Below are positions 1 to 7,501 of a stretch of DNA of 64,000 nucleotides, piece after piece (the first letter of the stretch is position 1; every line of letters starts with the position of its first letter). Position numbers and translations under genes: made by a program. The notes beneath the pieces were generated by a model that was not told where the DNA came from, did not search any database, and saw only the letters and a program-made list of their open reading frames with translations. The DNA is from Streptomyces griseosporeus (GTDB lineage: Bacteria > Actinomycetota > Actinomycetes > Streptomycetales > Streptomycetaceae), in assembly GCF_014656055.1 (NCBI RefSeq), contig NZ_BNBR01000003.1:370482-434481 (forward strand). Reading direction: 5' to 3'.

Positions 1-70
1 GTCCGCCCGGCCGGTGCGGCGAGAGTGCGTGCATGGCGTCGCGCGGCAGACGGGAATCGTCGGACAGGCC

Positions 71-105
71 CCGAGGGCGCCCCCTGCGACAGGGGGCGCC
101 CTCGG
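71..105. terminator. Rho-independent-type hairpin terminator
   Basis: A perfect 15-bp inverted repeat (71-85 with 91-105) encloses a 5-base loop. It lies just beyond the stop of the minus-strand gene that ends at 142, so it most likely ends the DUF6230/DUF6114 operon. It could also serve a converging gene outside the window. No clear T-tract follows, which is usual in Streptomyces. Confidence 0.85.
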
Positions 106-141
106 CGTTGTTGCGGCTCCCGAACGGGCTTGTGGTGACCA

Positions 142-1545
142 TCAGTCGGTGGTGTAGAGGTGCATGCCGGGCACGGTCAGGGTGCCGCCGAACTGCGCGG
201 CCTGGGTGACCTTCACGTTGGTGAAGTAGATCAGCGGGATGTTCAGCGGCGGCGGGCTGTCCGGGCTGAACGTGATCGGGATCAGGCCGAAGAGGTTCCC
301 GGAGATGCTCTCGGTGTACATCACCGTGTCACCGTTGCGGATCGTGGACGTCGTCCCCTTGCCGGCCTGCACGTGGTAGGTCTTGCCGGAGTTCTTGTCC
401 TTGACCGTCTGGTGCAGGTCGCCGATGTCGGTGCCGTCGTTGATGACGTACTTCAGCACCTTCTTCTTGGTGCCGTTGGCGGTCTGCACCTCGACGACGC
501 CCTGGTAGTCGGCGCCCTTGAGGAGCAGGGAGCTGGCCTGGAGGTACCACGGGTCGTCGGCGACCGGGATCTTGTTGTCGACGCCGCCCTCGGCGTCGGT
601 GGCCGCCTCGCAGTCCTCCGGCGCCGTGGTGGAGCTCGCGGACGGGCTGGGGGTCGCGGTGGCCTCCCCGGCCGCCTCGGTGGCGTCGCCGGCCGCCTCG
701 GTCACCTTGTCAGCGGTGCCCTCGACGGTGTCCTTCACCGTGCCGGTGACCTTGCCGGCGGTGTCCTTGACGGTGTCGGTGACGCCGCCCTTGTCGGACG
801 TACCGGAGCCGCCGGAGGTGGTGGAGCCGCCGGACGTGCCGGAGGTCGCGGTGGAGCCGCCCGCCGACGGCGTCGCGGAGGCCGACGGGGTCGGGGCGGG
901 CGCCGGCGAGGTCGCGGTGGAGCCGCTGCCGCCGGTGAAGACGCCGGTGATCGTGTCGCCGATGGACTCCAGCAGGTTCTTGTCCGTCTCGGACGGCGAC
1001 GGGGACGCCGCCGTCGTCGTGCCGGAGGTCCCGGTGGCGGTCGTGCCGGCGGGTGCCGCGGACGTGGCGGACGGCGCGGGCTCGGCCTGGGTTCCGCTGC
1101 CGGCCTTGTCGTCGGAACCTGAACCCGACGAAGAGGACGACGAGGAACCCGACGAGGACCCGGCCGGCTCCGACGACGCCGACGGCTCCGGCTCGGCCGT
1201 ACCGTCCGTGCCCTCCTGGCCGGACTGCCCGGACTCGCTCGCGGAGGGCGACGGGGTGGCCGAGGCGTCCGTGCCGTCCTCGTCCAGGGCCGCGACGCAG
1301 TCCTTGTACTCGTCCGCCAGCTTCGACGACTGCGTCGCCGACGGGTTGTTGTCGGCCACGGCCAGCGAGGCCGTGAAGCCCATCCCCATGAGGACCGCGG
1401 TCGGCATCGCCACGGTGGCGATGGCCTTGCCGGCCGGCATGTGGAACCTGGTGAACAGCGGCTTCTTGGGTGCCGCGTGGCGCGGCCCGGTTCTCACACG
1501 GGACGCGTCCGCGTCAGTCCCGTGAGTCACCTCGTCAGCCGGCAC
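142..1545 (-). CDS. Exported low-complexity protein, last gene of the DUF6230/DUF6114 operon
   Basis: A 467-residue protein of unknown function. After a basic N-terminus comes one hydrophobic segment (about residues 40-63) that reads as a signal peptide or anchor. A long Ala/Ser/Thr/Pro/Gly-rich and partly acidic linker follows (about 90-310). The last 130 residues form a compact domain with no family I recognise, ending PGMHLYTTD. The start is GTG, with GGGAGG a few bases upstream, and it overlaps the end of the DUF6114 gene by 11 bases, indicating translational coupling. The linker resembles cell-wall spacer regions, so surface display is likely, but I see no LPXTG motif. The function is unknown. 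Confidence 0.85.
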   Translation of the reverse strand: MPADEVTHGTDADASRVRTGPRHAAPKKPLFTRFHMPAGKAIATVAMPTAVLMGMGFTASLAVADNNPSATQSSKLADEYKDCVAALDEDGTDASATPSPSASESGQSGQEGTDGTAEPEPSASSEPAGSSSGSSSSSSSGSGSDDKAGSGTQAEPAPSATSAAPAGTTATGTSGTTTAASPSPSETDKNLLESIGDTITGVFTGGSGSTATSPAPAPTPSASATPSAGGSTATSGTSGGSTTSGGSGTSDKGGVTDTVKDTAGKVTGTVKDTVEGTADKVTEAAGDATEAAGEATATPSPSASSTTAPEDCEAATDAEGGVDNKIPVADDPWYLQASSLLLKGADYQGVVEVQTANGTKKKVLKYVINDGTDIGDLHQTVKDKNSGKTYHVQAGKGTTSTIRNGDTVMYTESISGNLFGLIPITFSPDSPPPLNIPLIYFTNVKVTQAAQFGGTLTVPGMHLYTTD

Positions 1546-2128
1546 TGTGCCTCCCGTTCGCCCCGTTGGCCGGGCTCGTTCCTGACAGATCGTTCGGCTC
1601 GCCCACCTCGTCCACCGGCTTCAGCACGGTGTTGTCCGCGTCCCCCGCCACGGGAGCGGCCACGGGCCCGGCGGCCGCGGCGGGCGCGACCCCCGCTCCT
1701 GCCGTGCCGTCCTGCGCGGGCTCCGCCTCGGGCGGCCCGCCCGGCGCCCACGCCACGGCCATCGCGCCGCCGATGAGGGCGAACAGGAAGCCGACGACGA
1801 AGCCGCCGAAGTTGGACACCGGGATGGACACCAGCGCCAGCAGGATCGCCGCGACGCCCGCAAAGACGCGTACGTGCTTCTGCACCCACAGGCTGACGCC
1901 GAGGACGACGAGCAGCACGCCGATGATCAGAGAGCCCGCCCCGGCGGTGGTGGACATCGCCAGCGTCAGATGGCCGAGCTGCAGGTGTGCGTACGGGAAG
2001 TACATGATCGGCACGCCGCCGAAGATGACGAACAGTCCGGCCCAGAACGGCCGCGTGCCCCGCCAGGCGCGGAACTGCAGCCTCCGGCGGGTGAACTGGC
2101 CGGGTGCGGCAGGAGTCTCGGCGCTCAT
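1535..2128 (-). CDS. DUF6114 family integral membrane protein
   Basis: A 197-residue protein with a charged N-terminus (to about residue 25) and four hydrophobic segments between about 28 and 128, then an Ala/Gly/Pro-rich cytoplasmic or periplasmic tail. The membrane region, with a motif around GGVPIMYFPYAHLQLG, matches the DUF6114 family of Streptomyces. It sits between a DUF6230 gene upstream and a low-complexity exported protein downstream, an arrangement recurrent in this genus. The start is ATG with an AGGGAG-like site. No biochemical role is known; assembly or anchoring of the exported partners is only inferred. Confidence 0.9.
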   Translation of the reverse strand: MSAETPAAPGQFTRRRLQFRAWRGTRPFWAGLFVIFGGVPIMYFPYAHLQLGHLTLAMSTTAGAGSLIIGVLLVVLGVSLWVQKHVRVFAGVAAILLALVSIPVSNFGGFVVGFLFALIGGAMAVAWAPGGPPEAEPAQDGTAGAGVAPAAAAGPVAAPVAGDADNTVLKPVDEVGEPNDLSGTSPANGANGRHSAG

Positions 2129-2211
2129 GGAAAAAAGCTCCCTGGTGCGGCGTTGCTGTGGTGAGGGTGGTGGTGCGGTGTGGGGGGTGTGTGAAGCTGC
2201 CCGCAGAGCGC

Positions 2212-2247
2212 ACGGGCGGGGGGCGCCTCAGGCCTCCCCCCGCCCGT
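2212..2247 (-). terminator. Intercistronic hairpin (attenuator or mRNA stabiliser)
   Basis: A perfect 12-bp stem (2212-2223 with 2236-2247) with a 12-base loop sits 11 bases past the DUF6230 stop and 84 bases before the DUF6114 start. In an operon, such a structure usually lowers expression of the downstream genes relative to the first gene, or protects the 3' end of the first message. There is no T-tract. It suggests DUF6230 is made in excess over DUF6114. Confidence 0.75.
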
Positions 2248-2257
2248 CACCGAGTGC

Positions 2258-2911
2258 CTAGTAGCACTCGTGGGTGCCCGTCTGGAGCTTCATCTTCAGA
2301 CCCGGCAGCTTGAAGGTGCCGGCCGTGGTCGCCCACGCCGTCTGCTTCACGTCGGTCAGCTTGGCCTTCTCGGCCTGCTGCGCGAAGCCGTACGGGTTCG
2401 CCTGCTTCTTCTGGACCTCGCCGGCCTTCATGCCCGGGCCCTGCGAGATGTCCTTGCCGGCCACACCGATGTCGATGTTGGTGAACTCGGCGTCGGCGCC
2501 GAGGTCCTCGACGTCGATGTACAGGTTCTTGGCGTTGACCTGCTTCTCCGGGTCCGCGCTGTCACCCGCCGTCAGCGTGAGGCTGACGGACCCCAGCAGG
2601 GGGATGTTCGGGGTGACGACGGACTGGCACATCTTCTGGATCCGCGCGGTGTCGAACACCGACACGGCCACGGGGTGTGCCGTCTTCTCACCGCTGAGGG
2701 TGTAGCCCTGGTCGATCGCGCCGTACTGCGAGAAGCCCGTTCCGTTGAGCTCCTGCGCCGTGACCTTGAACGACTGCCCCGACACGCTGAAGGACGCGGC
2801 GAGCGCACCCTGTGCCAGGGCGACACCTATCGCGGCCGTCGCGGCGACGCTGGGCACCATGACCACAGCGAACCGCTTCCATCTGGTCCCGCCACGCACC
2901 TGGGACTCCAT
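2258..2911 (-). CDS. DUF6230 family exported protein
   Basis: A 217-residue secreted protein. It has a basic N-terminus, a hydrophobic signal segment at about residues 16-38 ending near ALAASFSVSG, and a mature domain of about 180 residues matching DUF6230. Members were once mislabelled cholesterol esterase; no catalytic triad is evident. The ATG at 2911 was chosen over upstream starts because a strong GGAGG lies 5-10 bases before it and the signal peptide then begins at the N-terminus. Two Cys, one mid-protein (MCQSV) and one near the end (HECY), could form a disulfide. It is the first gene of the operon with DUF6114 and the low-complexity exported protein. Its function is unknown. Confidence 0.9.
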   Translation of the reverse strand: MESQVRGGTRWKRFAVVMVPSVAATAAIGVALAQGALAASFSVSGQSFKVTAQELNGTGFSQYGAIDQGYTLSGEKTAHPVAVSVFDTARIQKMCQSVVTPNIPLLGSVSLTLTAGDSADPEKQVNAKNLYIDVEDLGADAEFTNIDIGVAGKDISQGPGMKAGEVQKKQANPYGFAQQAEKAKLTDVKQTAWATTAGTFKLPGLKMKLQTGTHECY

Positions 2912-3286
2912 ATTTCCTCCTTCTCGGACGTACATCTCCTGACCGGTCGGCCCCAGTCGGCGGCTCGGCCGGACAGAGATGGGAGAAGTGCTACGTCCTC
3001 GGGAAGGAGAGCGCCCGCGCTCGAAGGCGCACATCGCGCCCGAATCACCGGCGATCACCCCCGAGCGACACACTGGTCGCGCCTGACACACATCACGCAC
3101 AACCTTGCCGGACAGGCTTCACCTGAAAGGGCGAAGACCCCCCTGTCCTAGAGCCGGCGCCACTGCCGCCCGCTCTGCTCGGTGGGGACCCAGGAACTCC
3201 CCTGACCCGACCGGCTGTCGGGGCGGGGGCAATGGACCGAGCGTGGCCGATCGTGGTGCATTCTCGGCGCCCGCACAAGGGGGTTC

Positions 3287-3302
3287 GTTACTGGCTAGTA
3301 AC
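3287..3302. promoter_or_regulatory. Perfect 16-bp palindrome, candidate operator
   Basis: The sequence is GTTACT-GGCT-AGTAAC, a perfect 6+6 inverted repeat of the size and symmetry bound by TetR-family dimers. A second, shorter palindrome with the same TTACT/AGTAA half-sites lies 130 bp to the right at 3418-3430. The only gene it could control directly is the DUF6230 operon, whose start codon is about 375 bases away. The regulator is not identified. Confidence 0.5.
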
Positions 3303-3417
3303 GGCCGGATAACCGGCCGACGACCCAGAGGTCTCGGCTGGCGACGCTCGGTGTCACTTGAGGGGTGGACAAAACTATTGATCGTTGGACAGAACCCGAC
3401 AGACCAACGGCCTCGTC

Positions 3418-3430
3418 TTACTTGCAGTAA
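3418..3430. promoter_or_regulatory. Palindrome TTACT-TGC-AGTAA, candidate operator
   Basis: A 5+5 inverted repeat with the same half-sites as the palindrome at 3287-3302, spaced by 3 rather than 4 bases. It abuts the left arm of the hairpin at 3430-3473, so part of its symmetry may belong to that structure. Confidence 0.35.
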
Positions 3431-3473
3431 CAGCGGCCGCGATTACCAAGATTTGGTAAAGCGCGGCCGCTGT
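3430..3473 (-). terminator. Terminator-like hairpin after the thioredoxin gene
   Basis: Outer arms 3430-3441 and 3462-3473 are 12-bp perfect complements containing a NotI-like GCGGCCGC core. Inner arms 3444-3449 and 3453-3458 (TACCAA/TTGGTA) extend the structure. It lies 83 bases beyond the stop of the thioredoxin gene read on the minus strand. The very stable stem fits a terminator; no T-tract follows. Confidence 0.65.
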
Positions 3474-3555
3474 GAGGCTCCCTCGCCGAATCTTTCACTC
3501 GGGCACCACATGCGCGGACGTCCGGCGACAGGTCAGCGCGAGGGCTGCGAACGGC

Positions 3556-4527
3556 TCAGAACAGCGCCCTCGCCAGGGCCCGCCGAGCGGCCGTGACCCG
3601 CGGGTCGTCGGCCCCCACGACCTCGAACAACTCCAGCAGCCGCAGCCGTACGGCGTCCCGGTCGTCGCCCGCCGTGCGCTGCACGGTGTCGATCAGCCGC
3701 CCGAAGGCGTCCTCGACATGCCCGCCGACCAGGTCCAGGTCGGCGGCGGCGATCTGCGCCCGCACGTCGGCCGGCTGCTCGGCGGCCTCCTTGCGCACCC
3801 GCTGCGGGTCGAGACCCTGCACGCGCTGGAGCAACTCGGCCTGCGCCAGGCCCAGTTTGGCCTCCGGGTGGGCCGGGTCGTCGGCCAGCACGTTCTTGTA
3901 CGCCTGGACGGCACCGCCCAGGTCACCGGCGTCCAGCGCCTGCGCGGCGGCGTTCAGCAGGTCCTCGTACGGGCCCACGGGCGCGGCCGGGGCGGCGGCA
4001 CCGCCCGGCTCGGCCTCCGGGTCGACGGTCAGGCCGGTCAGCCCGAAGCGCTGCTCGGCGACCTGGATCAGCTGGTCGAGGGTCTGCCGGATCTGCGCCT
4101 CGGGCGCCGCGCCCTGGAAGAGCGGCAGCGCCTGGCCGGCGACGACGGCGAAGACGGCCGGGATCCCCTGGATGCCGAACTGCTGCATCAGCATCTGGTT
4201 GGCGTCGGCGTCGATCTTGGCGAGCAGGAACCGCCCGTTGTACTCGACGGCGAGCCGCTCCAGGACGGGGCTCAGCTGCTTGCAGGGCTGGCACCACTCG
4301 GCCCAGAAGTCGATGACGACGGGTACTTCGGCGGAGCGCTGCAGGACATCGCGCTCGAAGCCGGCCTCGTCGACGTCGAGGACGAGATCGGCGGGCGACA
4401 CCGCGCCGGCGCCGCCGTGCCGGGCCGCTTCGGCGCGCGCCTGCTCGGCCTTGGCCTTGGCCTCCTGGGCCGCCTTCACCGCGGCGAGGTCGACGACGCC
4501 GCTCATGGACATGTTCCGTGGCTGCAT
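3556..4527 (-). CDS. Thioredoxin-domain TPR protein (YbbN/CnoX-like)
   Basis: A 323-residue cytoplasmic protein. After an Ala/Glu-rich leader (about 1-45) comes a complete thioredoxin fold with active site WCQPC at about residues 75-79. Helical TPR-like repeats follow (about 190-320, with motifs such as AQALDAGDLGGAVQAYKNVL). This is the layout of YbbN/CnoX, a chaperedoxin that holds clients and protects cysteines. The E. coli protein lacks the first Cys, whereas here both are present, so redox activity is expected. The ATG at 4527 has GGGGGAGG 8 bases upstream. It is divergent from a TetR gene, with a palindrome between them. Confidence 0.88.
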   Translation of the reverse strand: MQPRNMSMSGVVDLAAVKAAQEAKAKAEQARAEAARHGGAGAVSPADLVLDVDEAGFERDVLQRSAEVPVVIDFWAEWCQPCKQLSPVLERLAVEYNGRFLLAKIDADANQMLMQQFGIQGIPAVFAVVAGQALPLFQGAAPEAQIRQTLDQLIQVAEQRFGLTGLTVDPEAEPGGAAAPAAPVGPYEDLLNAAAQALDAGDLGGAVQAYKNVLADDPAHPEAKLGLAQAELLQRVQGLDPQRVRKEAAEQPADVRAQIAAADLDLVGGHVEDAFGRLIDTVQRTAGDDRDAVRLRLLELFEVVGADDPRVTAARRALARALF

Positions 4528-4710
4528 GCGTCTATCCTCCCCCGTTCCCGCGCGTGCGCGAAAAGCGCTGCCAAAGTCGGCCTGACTGCTGTGTACTTGT
4601 CTGCGCACCGGTCTGTGTGCGTACTGGTCTGTGCCGCTGGGCGTACCGCTCGGCGCCGGGTCCCCACCCGCGCCGGTGATCGCCGCTCGTGTACGTCCGT
4701 CACGAGCTTT

Positions 4711-4727
4711 CGCTACGAGTCGTAGCG
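4711..4727. promoter_or_regulatory. Perfect 17-bp inverted repeat, likely TetR operator
   Basis: CGCTACGA-G-TCGTAGCG is a perfect 8+8 repeat around one central base, in the 309-base gap between the divergent thioredoxin and TetR genes. TetR regulators commonly bind such sites next to their own gene, so autoregulation of the gene at 4837 is the simplest reading. The rest of this gap contains no gene that I can see. Confidence 0.6.
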
Positions 4728-4836
4728 TAATGGCACGCGGTGCCTCCACGACACCCCTCCCGGCCCCCTCCCCGGTGATCTGCCTCACGCCCGCACGGCG
4801 GCGGCCGGTCCCGGCCTGCGCGGTTATGGTCGTGGC

Positions 4837-5466
4837 ATGCAGAGCCGCAGCCCCGCCGCCAGCCGTCCCGGGCGCCCGCGCAGCGCCGCCGCGGACACCG
4901 CGATCCTGGCCGCGACCCGGGCGGCCCTGGTCGAGCTGGGCTGGTCCAAGCTGACGCTGGGGGACGTGGCGACGCGGGCGGGGGTGGCGAAGACGACCCT
5001 GTACCGCCGCTGGTCCGGCAAAAACGAACTCGTCGTGGACGCGGTCGCCGAGCTCTTCGACGAGCTGCGGCTGCCCGACCGGGGCAGCCTGGCCGCGGAC
5101 ATCGAGGGCGTGGTGCTGCAGTTCGCCGCGATCCTGGCCCGCCCGGAGGCGCGGAGCGGGCTGATGGCGGTGGTCGCGGAGTCCACCCGGGACGACGCCC
5201 TGCGCGAACGCATCCGCGAGTCGATCGTCGAGCGCCAGAAACGCCTGGTGGTGGAGGGCCGGGCGCGCGCCCAGGCGCGCGGTGAACTCCCCCCGGAGAC
5301 GGACCCCGCGGACGCGGCCCGCACGGCCGACCTGATCTTCGACGTGGTCGCGGGTGCGGTGGTCCACCGCACCCTGGTCAGCGCGGAACCGGCGGACGAG
5401 GAGTGGGTACGCAGCTTCACCCGGGTACTGCTGCTGGGGTTGGGGTCGCTGGGGGGAGCGGCCTGA
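4837..5466 (+). CDS. TetR/AcrR family transcriptional regulator
   Basis: A 209-residue DNA-binding regulator. The N-terminal helix-turn-helix (about residues 20-65) contains the typical LGDVATRAGVAKTTLYRRWSGK. The ligand domain (about 85-205) is of the type found in many actinobacterial TetR proteins with unknown effectors. No ribosome binding site precedes the ATG; instead a -10-like TATGGT ends 6 bases before it, so the message is probably leaderless. The gene is divergent from the thioredoxin gene, with a 17-bp palindrome between them that is a plausible self-operator. The ligand is unknown. Confidence 0.9.
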   Translation: MQSRSPAASRPGRPRSAAADTAILAATRAALVELGWSKLTLGDVATRAGVAKTTLYRRWSGKNELVVDAVAELFDELRLPDRGSLAADIEGVVLQFAAILARPEARSGLMAVVAESTRDDALRERIRESIVERQKRLVVEGRARAQARGELPPETDPADAARTADLIFDVVAGAVVHRTLVSAEPADEEWVRSFTRVLLLGLGSLGGAA

Positions 5467-5646
5467 GGTACGCCCCTTCCTCGGCGGACCGAGCGGGGCG
5501 TCGACGGGCACTAGCCGACCGACCGAGCGGGGCCGGCGGTCCCTCGCGTCGGACCGGGCGGTGCCCGGCGGCCGCCTCTCGACCGACCGAGCCGGGGTGC
5601 GACGGTCACCTCTTTGCCGACCGAGTCGGGTGGTGGGTGGGCATAG
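5467..5646. repeat. Degenerate GACCGAGCGGGG repeats
   Basis: This gap after the TetR gene carries about five imperfect copies of a 10-14 base unit resembling GACCGAGCGGGG, at irregular spacing. I see no gene, hairpin terminator or promoter here. It may be slippage-derived filler, and it borders the 66-bp tandem duplication. Confidence 0.4.
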
Positions 5647-5655
5647 GCCGGGGGT

Positions 5656-5676
5656 CCAGGGGGCGGAGCCCCCTGG
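5656..5676. terminator. Hairpin terminator, distal copy
   Basis: An 8-bp perfect stem, CCAGGGGG / CCCCCTGG, with loop CGGAG. This stem-loop type is common at gene ends in Streptomyces. It lies between the converging TetR and icmA genes and can act in both directions. Confidence 0.75.
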
Positions 5677-5721
5677 TGTGCCCGCGCCGGGGAGCGGTGC
5701 CTAGAAGCCGGCGCCGGGGGT

Positions 5722-5742
5722 CCAGGGGGCGGAGCCCCCTGG
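5722..5742. terminator. Hairpin terminator, proximal copy
   Basis: Identical stem-loop to the one at 5656-5676, 66 bp to its right, 24 bases beyond the icmA stop. Together they form a double terminator created by the tandem duplication. Confidence 0.75.
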
Positions 5743-5766
5743 TGCGCCCGCGCCGGGGAGCGGTGC

Positions 5767-7467
5767 CTAGAAGCCGGCCGGCTCCGTGTACACGCCCCAC
5801 TCGTCCCGCAGCACCCCGCAGATCTCCCCGAGCGTCGCCTCCGCCCGCACCGCGTCCAGCATCGGCTCGATCATGTTGGACCCGTCCCGCGCGGCAGCGA
5901 GCATCCCGTCCAGAGCCGTACGCACCGCACCCTCGTCCCGCGCAGCCTTCCGCTCGGAGAGCACCCGCACCTGCTCCCGCTCCACCTCATGGCTGACCCG
6001 CAGGATCTCCAGATCCCCGGTCACGGAGCCGGTGTGCACATTGACGCCGACGACCTTCTTCTCACCCTTCTCCAGGGCCTGCTGGTACCGGAACGCCGAC
6101 TCGGCGATCTCCCCGGTGAACCACCCGTCCTCGATCCCCCGCAGGATGCCCGAGGTGATCGGCCCGATCGGGTGCTGCCCGTCCGGGTGCGCCCGCAGCC
6201 CGCGCTCCTTGATCTGGTCGAAGATCTTCTCGGCGTCCGCCTCGATCCGGTCCGTCAGCTGCTCGACGTACCACGAACCACCCAGCGGATCGGCCACGTT
6301 GGCGACGCCGGTCTCCTCCATCAGCACCTGCTGCGTCCGCAGCGCGATCTCCGCGGCCTGCTCGCTCGGCAGCGCCAGCGTCTCGTCCAGGGCGTTGGTG
6401 TGCAGCGAGTTGGTGCCGCCGAGCACCGCCGCGAGCGCCTCAACGGCCGTACGCACGACGTTGTTGTACGGCTGCTGGGCGGTCAGCGAGACACCGGCGG
6501 TCTGGGTGTGGAACCGCAGCCACTGCGCCTTCTCGCTCTTCGCCCCGTACACGTCCCGCATCCACCGCGCCCAGATGCGGCGCGCCGCGCGGAACTTGGC
6601 GATCTCCTCGAAGAAGTCGACGTGCGCGTCGAAGAAGAAGGACAGGCCGGGCGCGAACACGTCGACGTCGAGCCCGCGGCTGAGCCCCAGTTCGACGTAC
6701 CCGAACCCGTCCGCCAGCGTGTACGCCAGCTCCTGCGCGGCCGTGGCACCGGCCTCACGGATGTGGTAGCCGGAGACGGACAGCGGCTTGTACGCCGGGA
6801 TGCGCGCGCTGGTGTACTCCATCAGGTCGCCGATGAGCCGCAGATGGGGCTCCGGCTGGAAGAGCCACTCCTTCTGCGCGATGTACTCCTTGAAGATGTC
6901 GGTCTGCAGGGTGCCGTTGAGCACCGACGGGTCGACACCCTGCCGCTCGGCGGCGACGAGGTACATGCAGAAGACGGGGACGGCCGGCCCGCTGATGGTC
7001 ATGGAGGTGGTGACGTCCCCGAGGGGGATGTCCTTGAACAGCACCTCCATGTCGGCCGCGGAGTCGATGGCCACACCGCAGTGGCCGACCTCGCCGAGGG
7101 AGCGCGGGTCGTCGGAGTCGCGGCCCATGAGCGTCGGCATGTCGAAGGCGACGGACAGCCCGCCGCCGCCGTTGCCGAGGATCATCTTGTAGCGCTCGTT
7201 GGTCTGCTCGGCGTTGCCGAACCCGGCGAACTGCCGGATGGTCCACGTACGCCCCCGGTAGCCGGTCGGGTACAGCCCGCGCGTGAAGGGGTACTCCCCG
7301 GGCCACCCGATCCGCTCGAAGCCCTCGTACGAGTCTCCGGGCCTGGGCCCGTACACCGGCTCCACGGGGTCGCCGGAGAGCGTGGTGAAGTCTGCGTCGC
7401 GCTTGCGTGCGGCGTCGTACCGGGCCTGCCAGCGACGGCGGCCCTCCTCGATGGCGTCAGCGTCCAT
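5767..7467 (-). CDS. icmA: Isobutyryl-CoA mutase large subunit
   Basis: A 566-residue TIM-barrel subunit of the adenosylcobalamin-dependent mutase that interconverts isobutyryl-CoA and n-butyryl-CoA, linking valine and butyrate carbon to polyketide precursors. It has no C-terminal B12-binding domain, so it needs a separate small subunit (IcmB), which is not in this window. The substrate-selecting residues are the isobutyryl type, Phe80 (in IRQFAGFGNAEQTNERY) and Gln198, where methylmalonyl-CoA mutase has Tyr and Arg. The length equals that of characterised IcmA. The ATG has GGGGG upstream, and the upstream region holds a near-perfect 22-bp palindrome. MeaB, epimerase and adenosyltransferase genes are also in the window. 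Confidence 0.95.
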   Translation of the reverse strand: MDADAIEEGRRRWQARYDAARKRDADFTTLSGDPVEPVYGPRPGDSYEGFERIGWPGEYPFTRGLYPTGYRGRTWTIRQFAGFGNAEQTNERYKMILGNGGGGLSVAFDMPTLMGRDSDDPRSLGEVGHCGVAIDSAADMEVLFKDIPLGDVTTSMTISGPAVPVFCMYLVAAERQGVDPSVLNGTLQTDIFKEYIAQKEWLFQPEPHLRLIGDLMEYTSARIPAYKPLSVSGYHIREAGATAAQELAYTLADGFGYVELGLSRGLDVDVFAPGLSFFFDAHVDFFEEIAKFRAARRIWARWMRDVYGAKSEKAQWLRFHTQTAGVSLTAQQPYNNVVRTAVEALAAVLGGTNSLHTNALDETLALPSEQAAEIALRTQQVLMEETGVANVADPLGGSWYVEQLTDRIEADAEKIFDQIKERGLRAHPDGQHPIGPITSGILRGIEDGWFTGEIAESAFRYQQALEKGEKKVVGVNVHTGSVTGDLEILRVSHEVEREQVRVLSERKAARDEGAVRTALDGMLAAARDGSNMIEPMLDAVRAEATLGEICGVLRDEWGVYTEPAGF

Positions 7468-7476
7468 ACCCCCGAA

Positions 7477-7498
7477 TTTACTTGGACGTCCTAGTAAA
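7477..7498. promoter_or_regulatory. Palindrome TTTACT-N10-AGTAAA upstream of icmA
   Basis: A 22-bp inverted repeat with only one mismatched pair; the centre is TGGACGTCCT. It begins 10 bases before the icmA start codon, so a bound repressor would block transcription or the ribosome. The size fits a TetR- or MarR-type dimer. The regulator is not known; a MarR gene lies 0.5 kb to the right. Confidence 0.65.
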
Positions 7499-7501
7499 TG
7501 T

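Larger units (their letters stand above)
2912..3555. other. Long intergenic region upstream of the DUF6230 operon
   Basis: These 644 bases hold no convincing gene; reading frames here lack good start sites and Streptomyces codon bias. The right half is unusually A+T-rich for the window and contains several inverted repeats of the type TTAC...GTAA (listed separately), a hairpin at 3302-3319 and the terminator-like hairpin of the thioredoxin gene. The promoter of the DUF6230 operon must lie here; I could not place its -35 and -10 boxes with confidence. Confidence 0.6.
5647..5778. repeat. Tandem duplication, two 66-bp units, covering the icmA 3' end
   Basis: Two nearly identical units of 66 bp lie side by side (5647-5712 and 5713-5778). 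Each contains a hairpin (CCAGGGGG...CCCCCTGG) and then a copy of the last icmA codons and stop. The functional stop is in the right unit at 5767. The left unit holds a second, unused stop and terminator. The near identity points to a recent duplication. Confidence 0.85.

Noticed and set aside
3105..3596. Possible 163-residue gene in the gap between the DUF6230 operon and the thioredoxin gene
   Set aside because: No ribosome site, no codon bias, no recognisable domain, and it runs through the terminator hairpin and into the end of the thioredoxin gene.
7477..7498. One common regulator for the DUF6230 upstream palindromes and the icmA palindrome, based on shared TTACT/AGTAA arms
   Set aside because: The spacers are 3-4 bases in one region and 10 in the other, which one dimer would not normally bridge.
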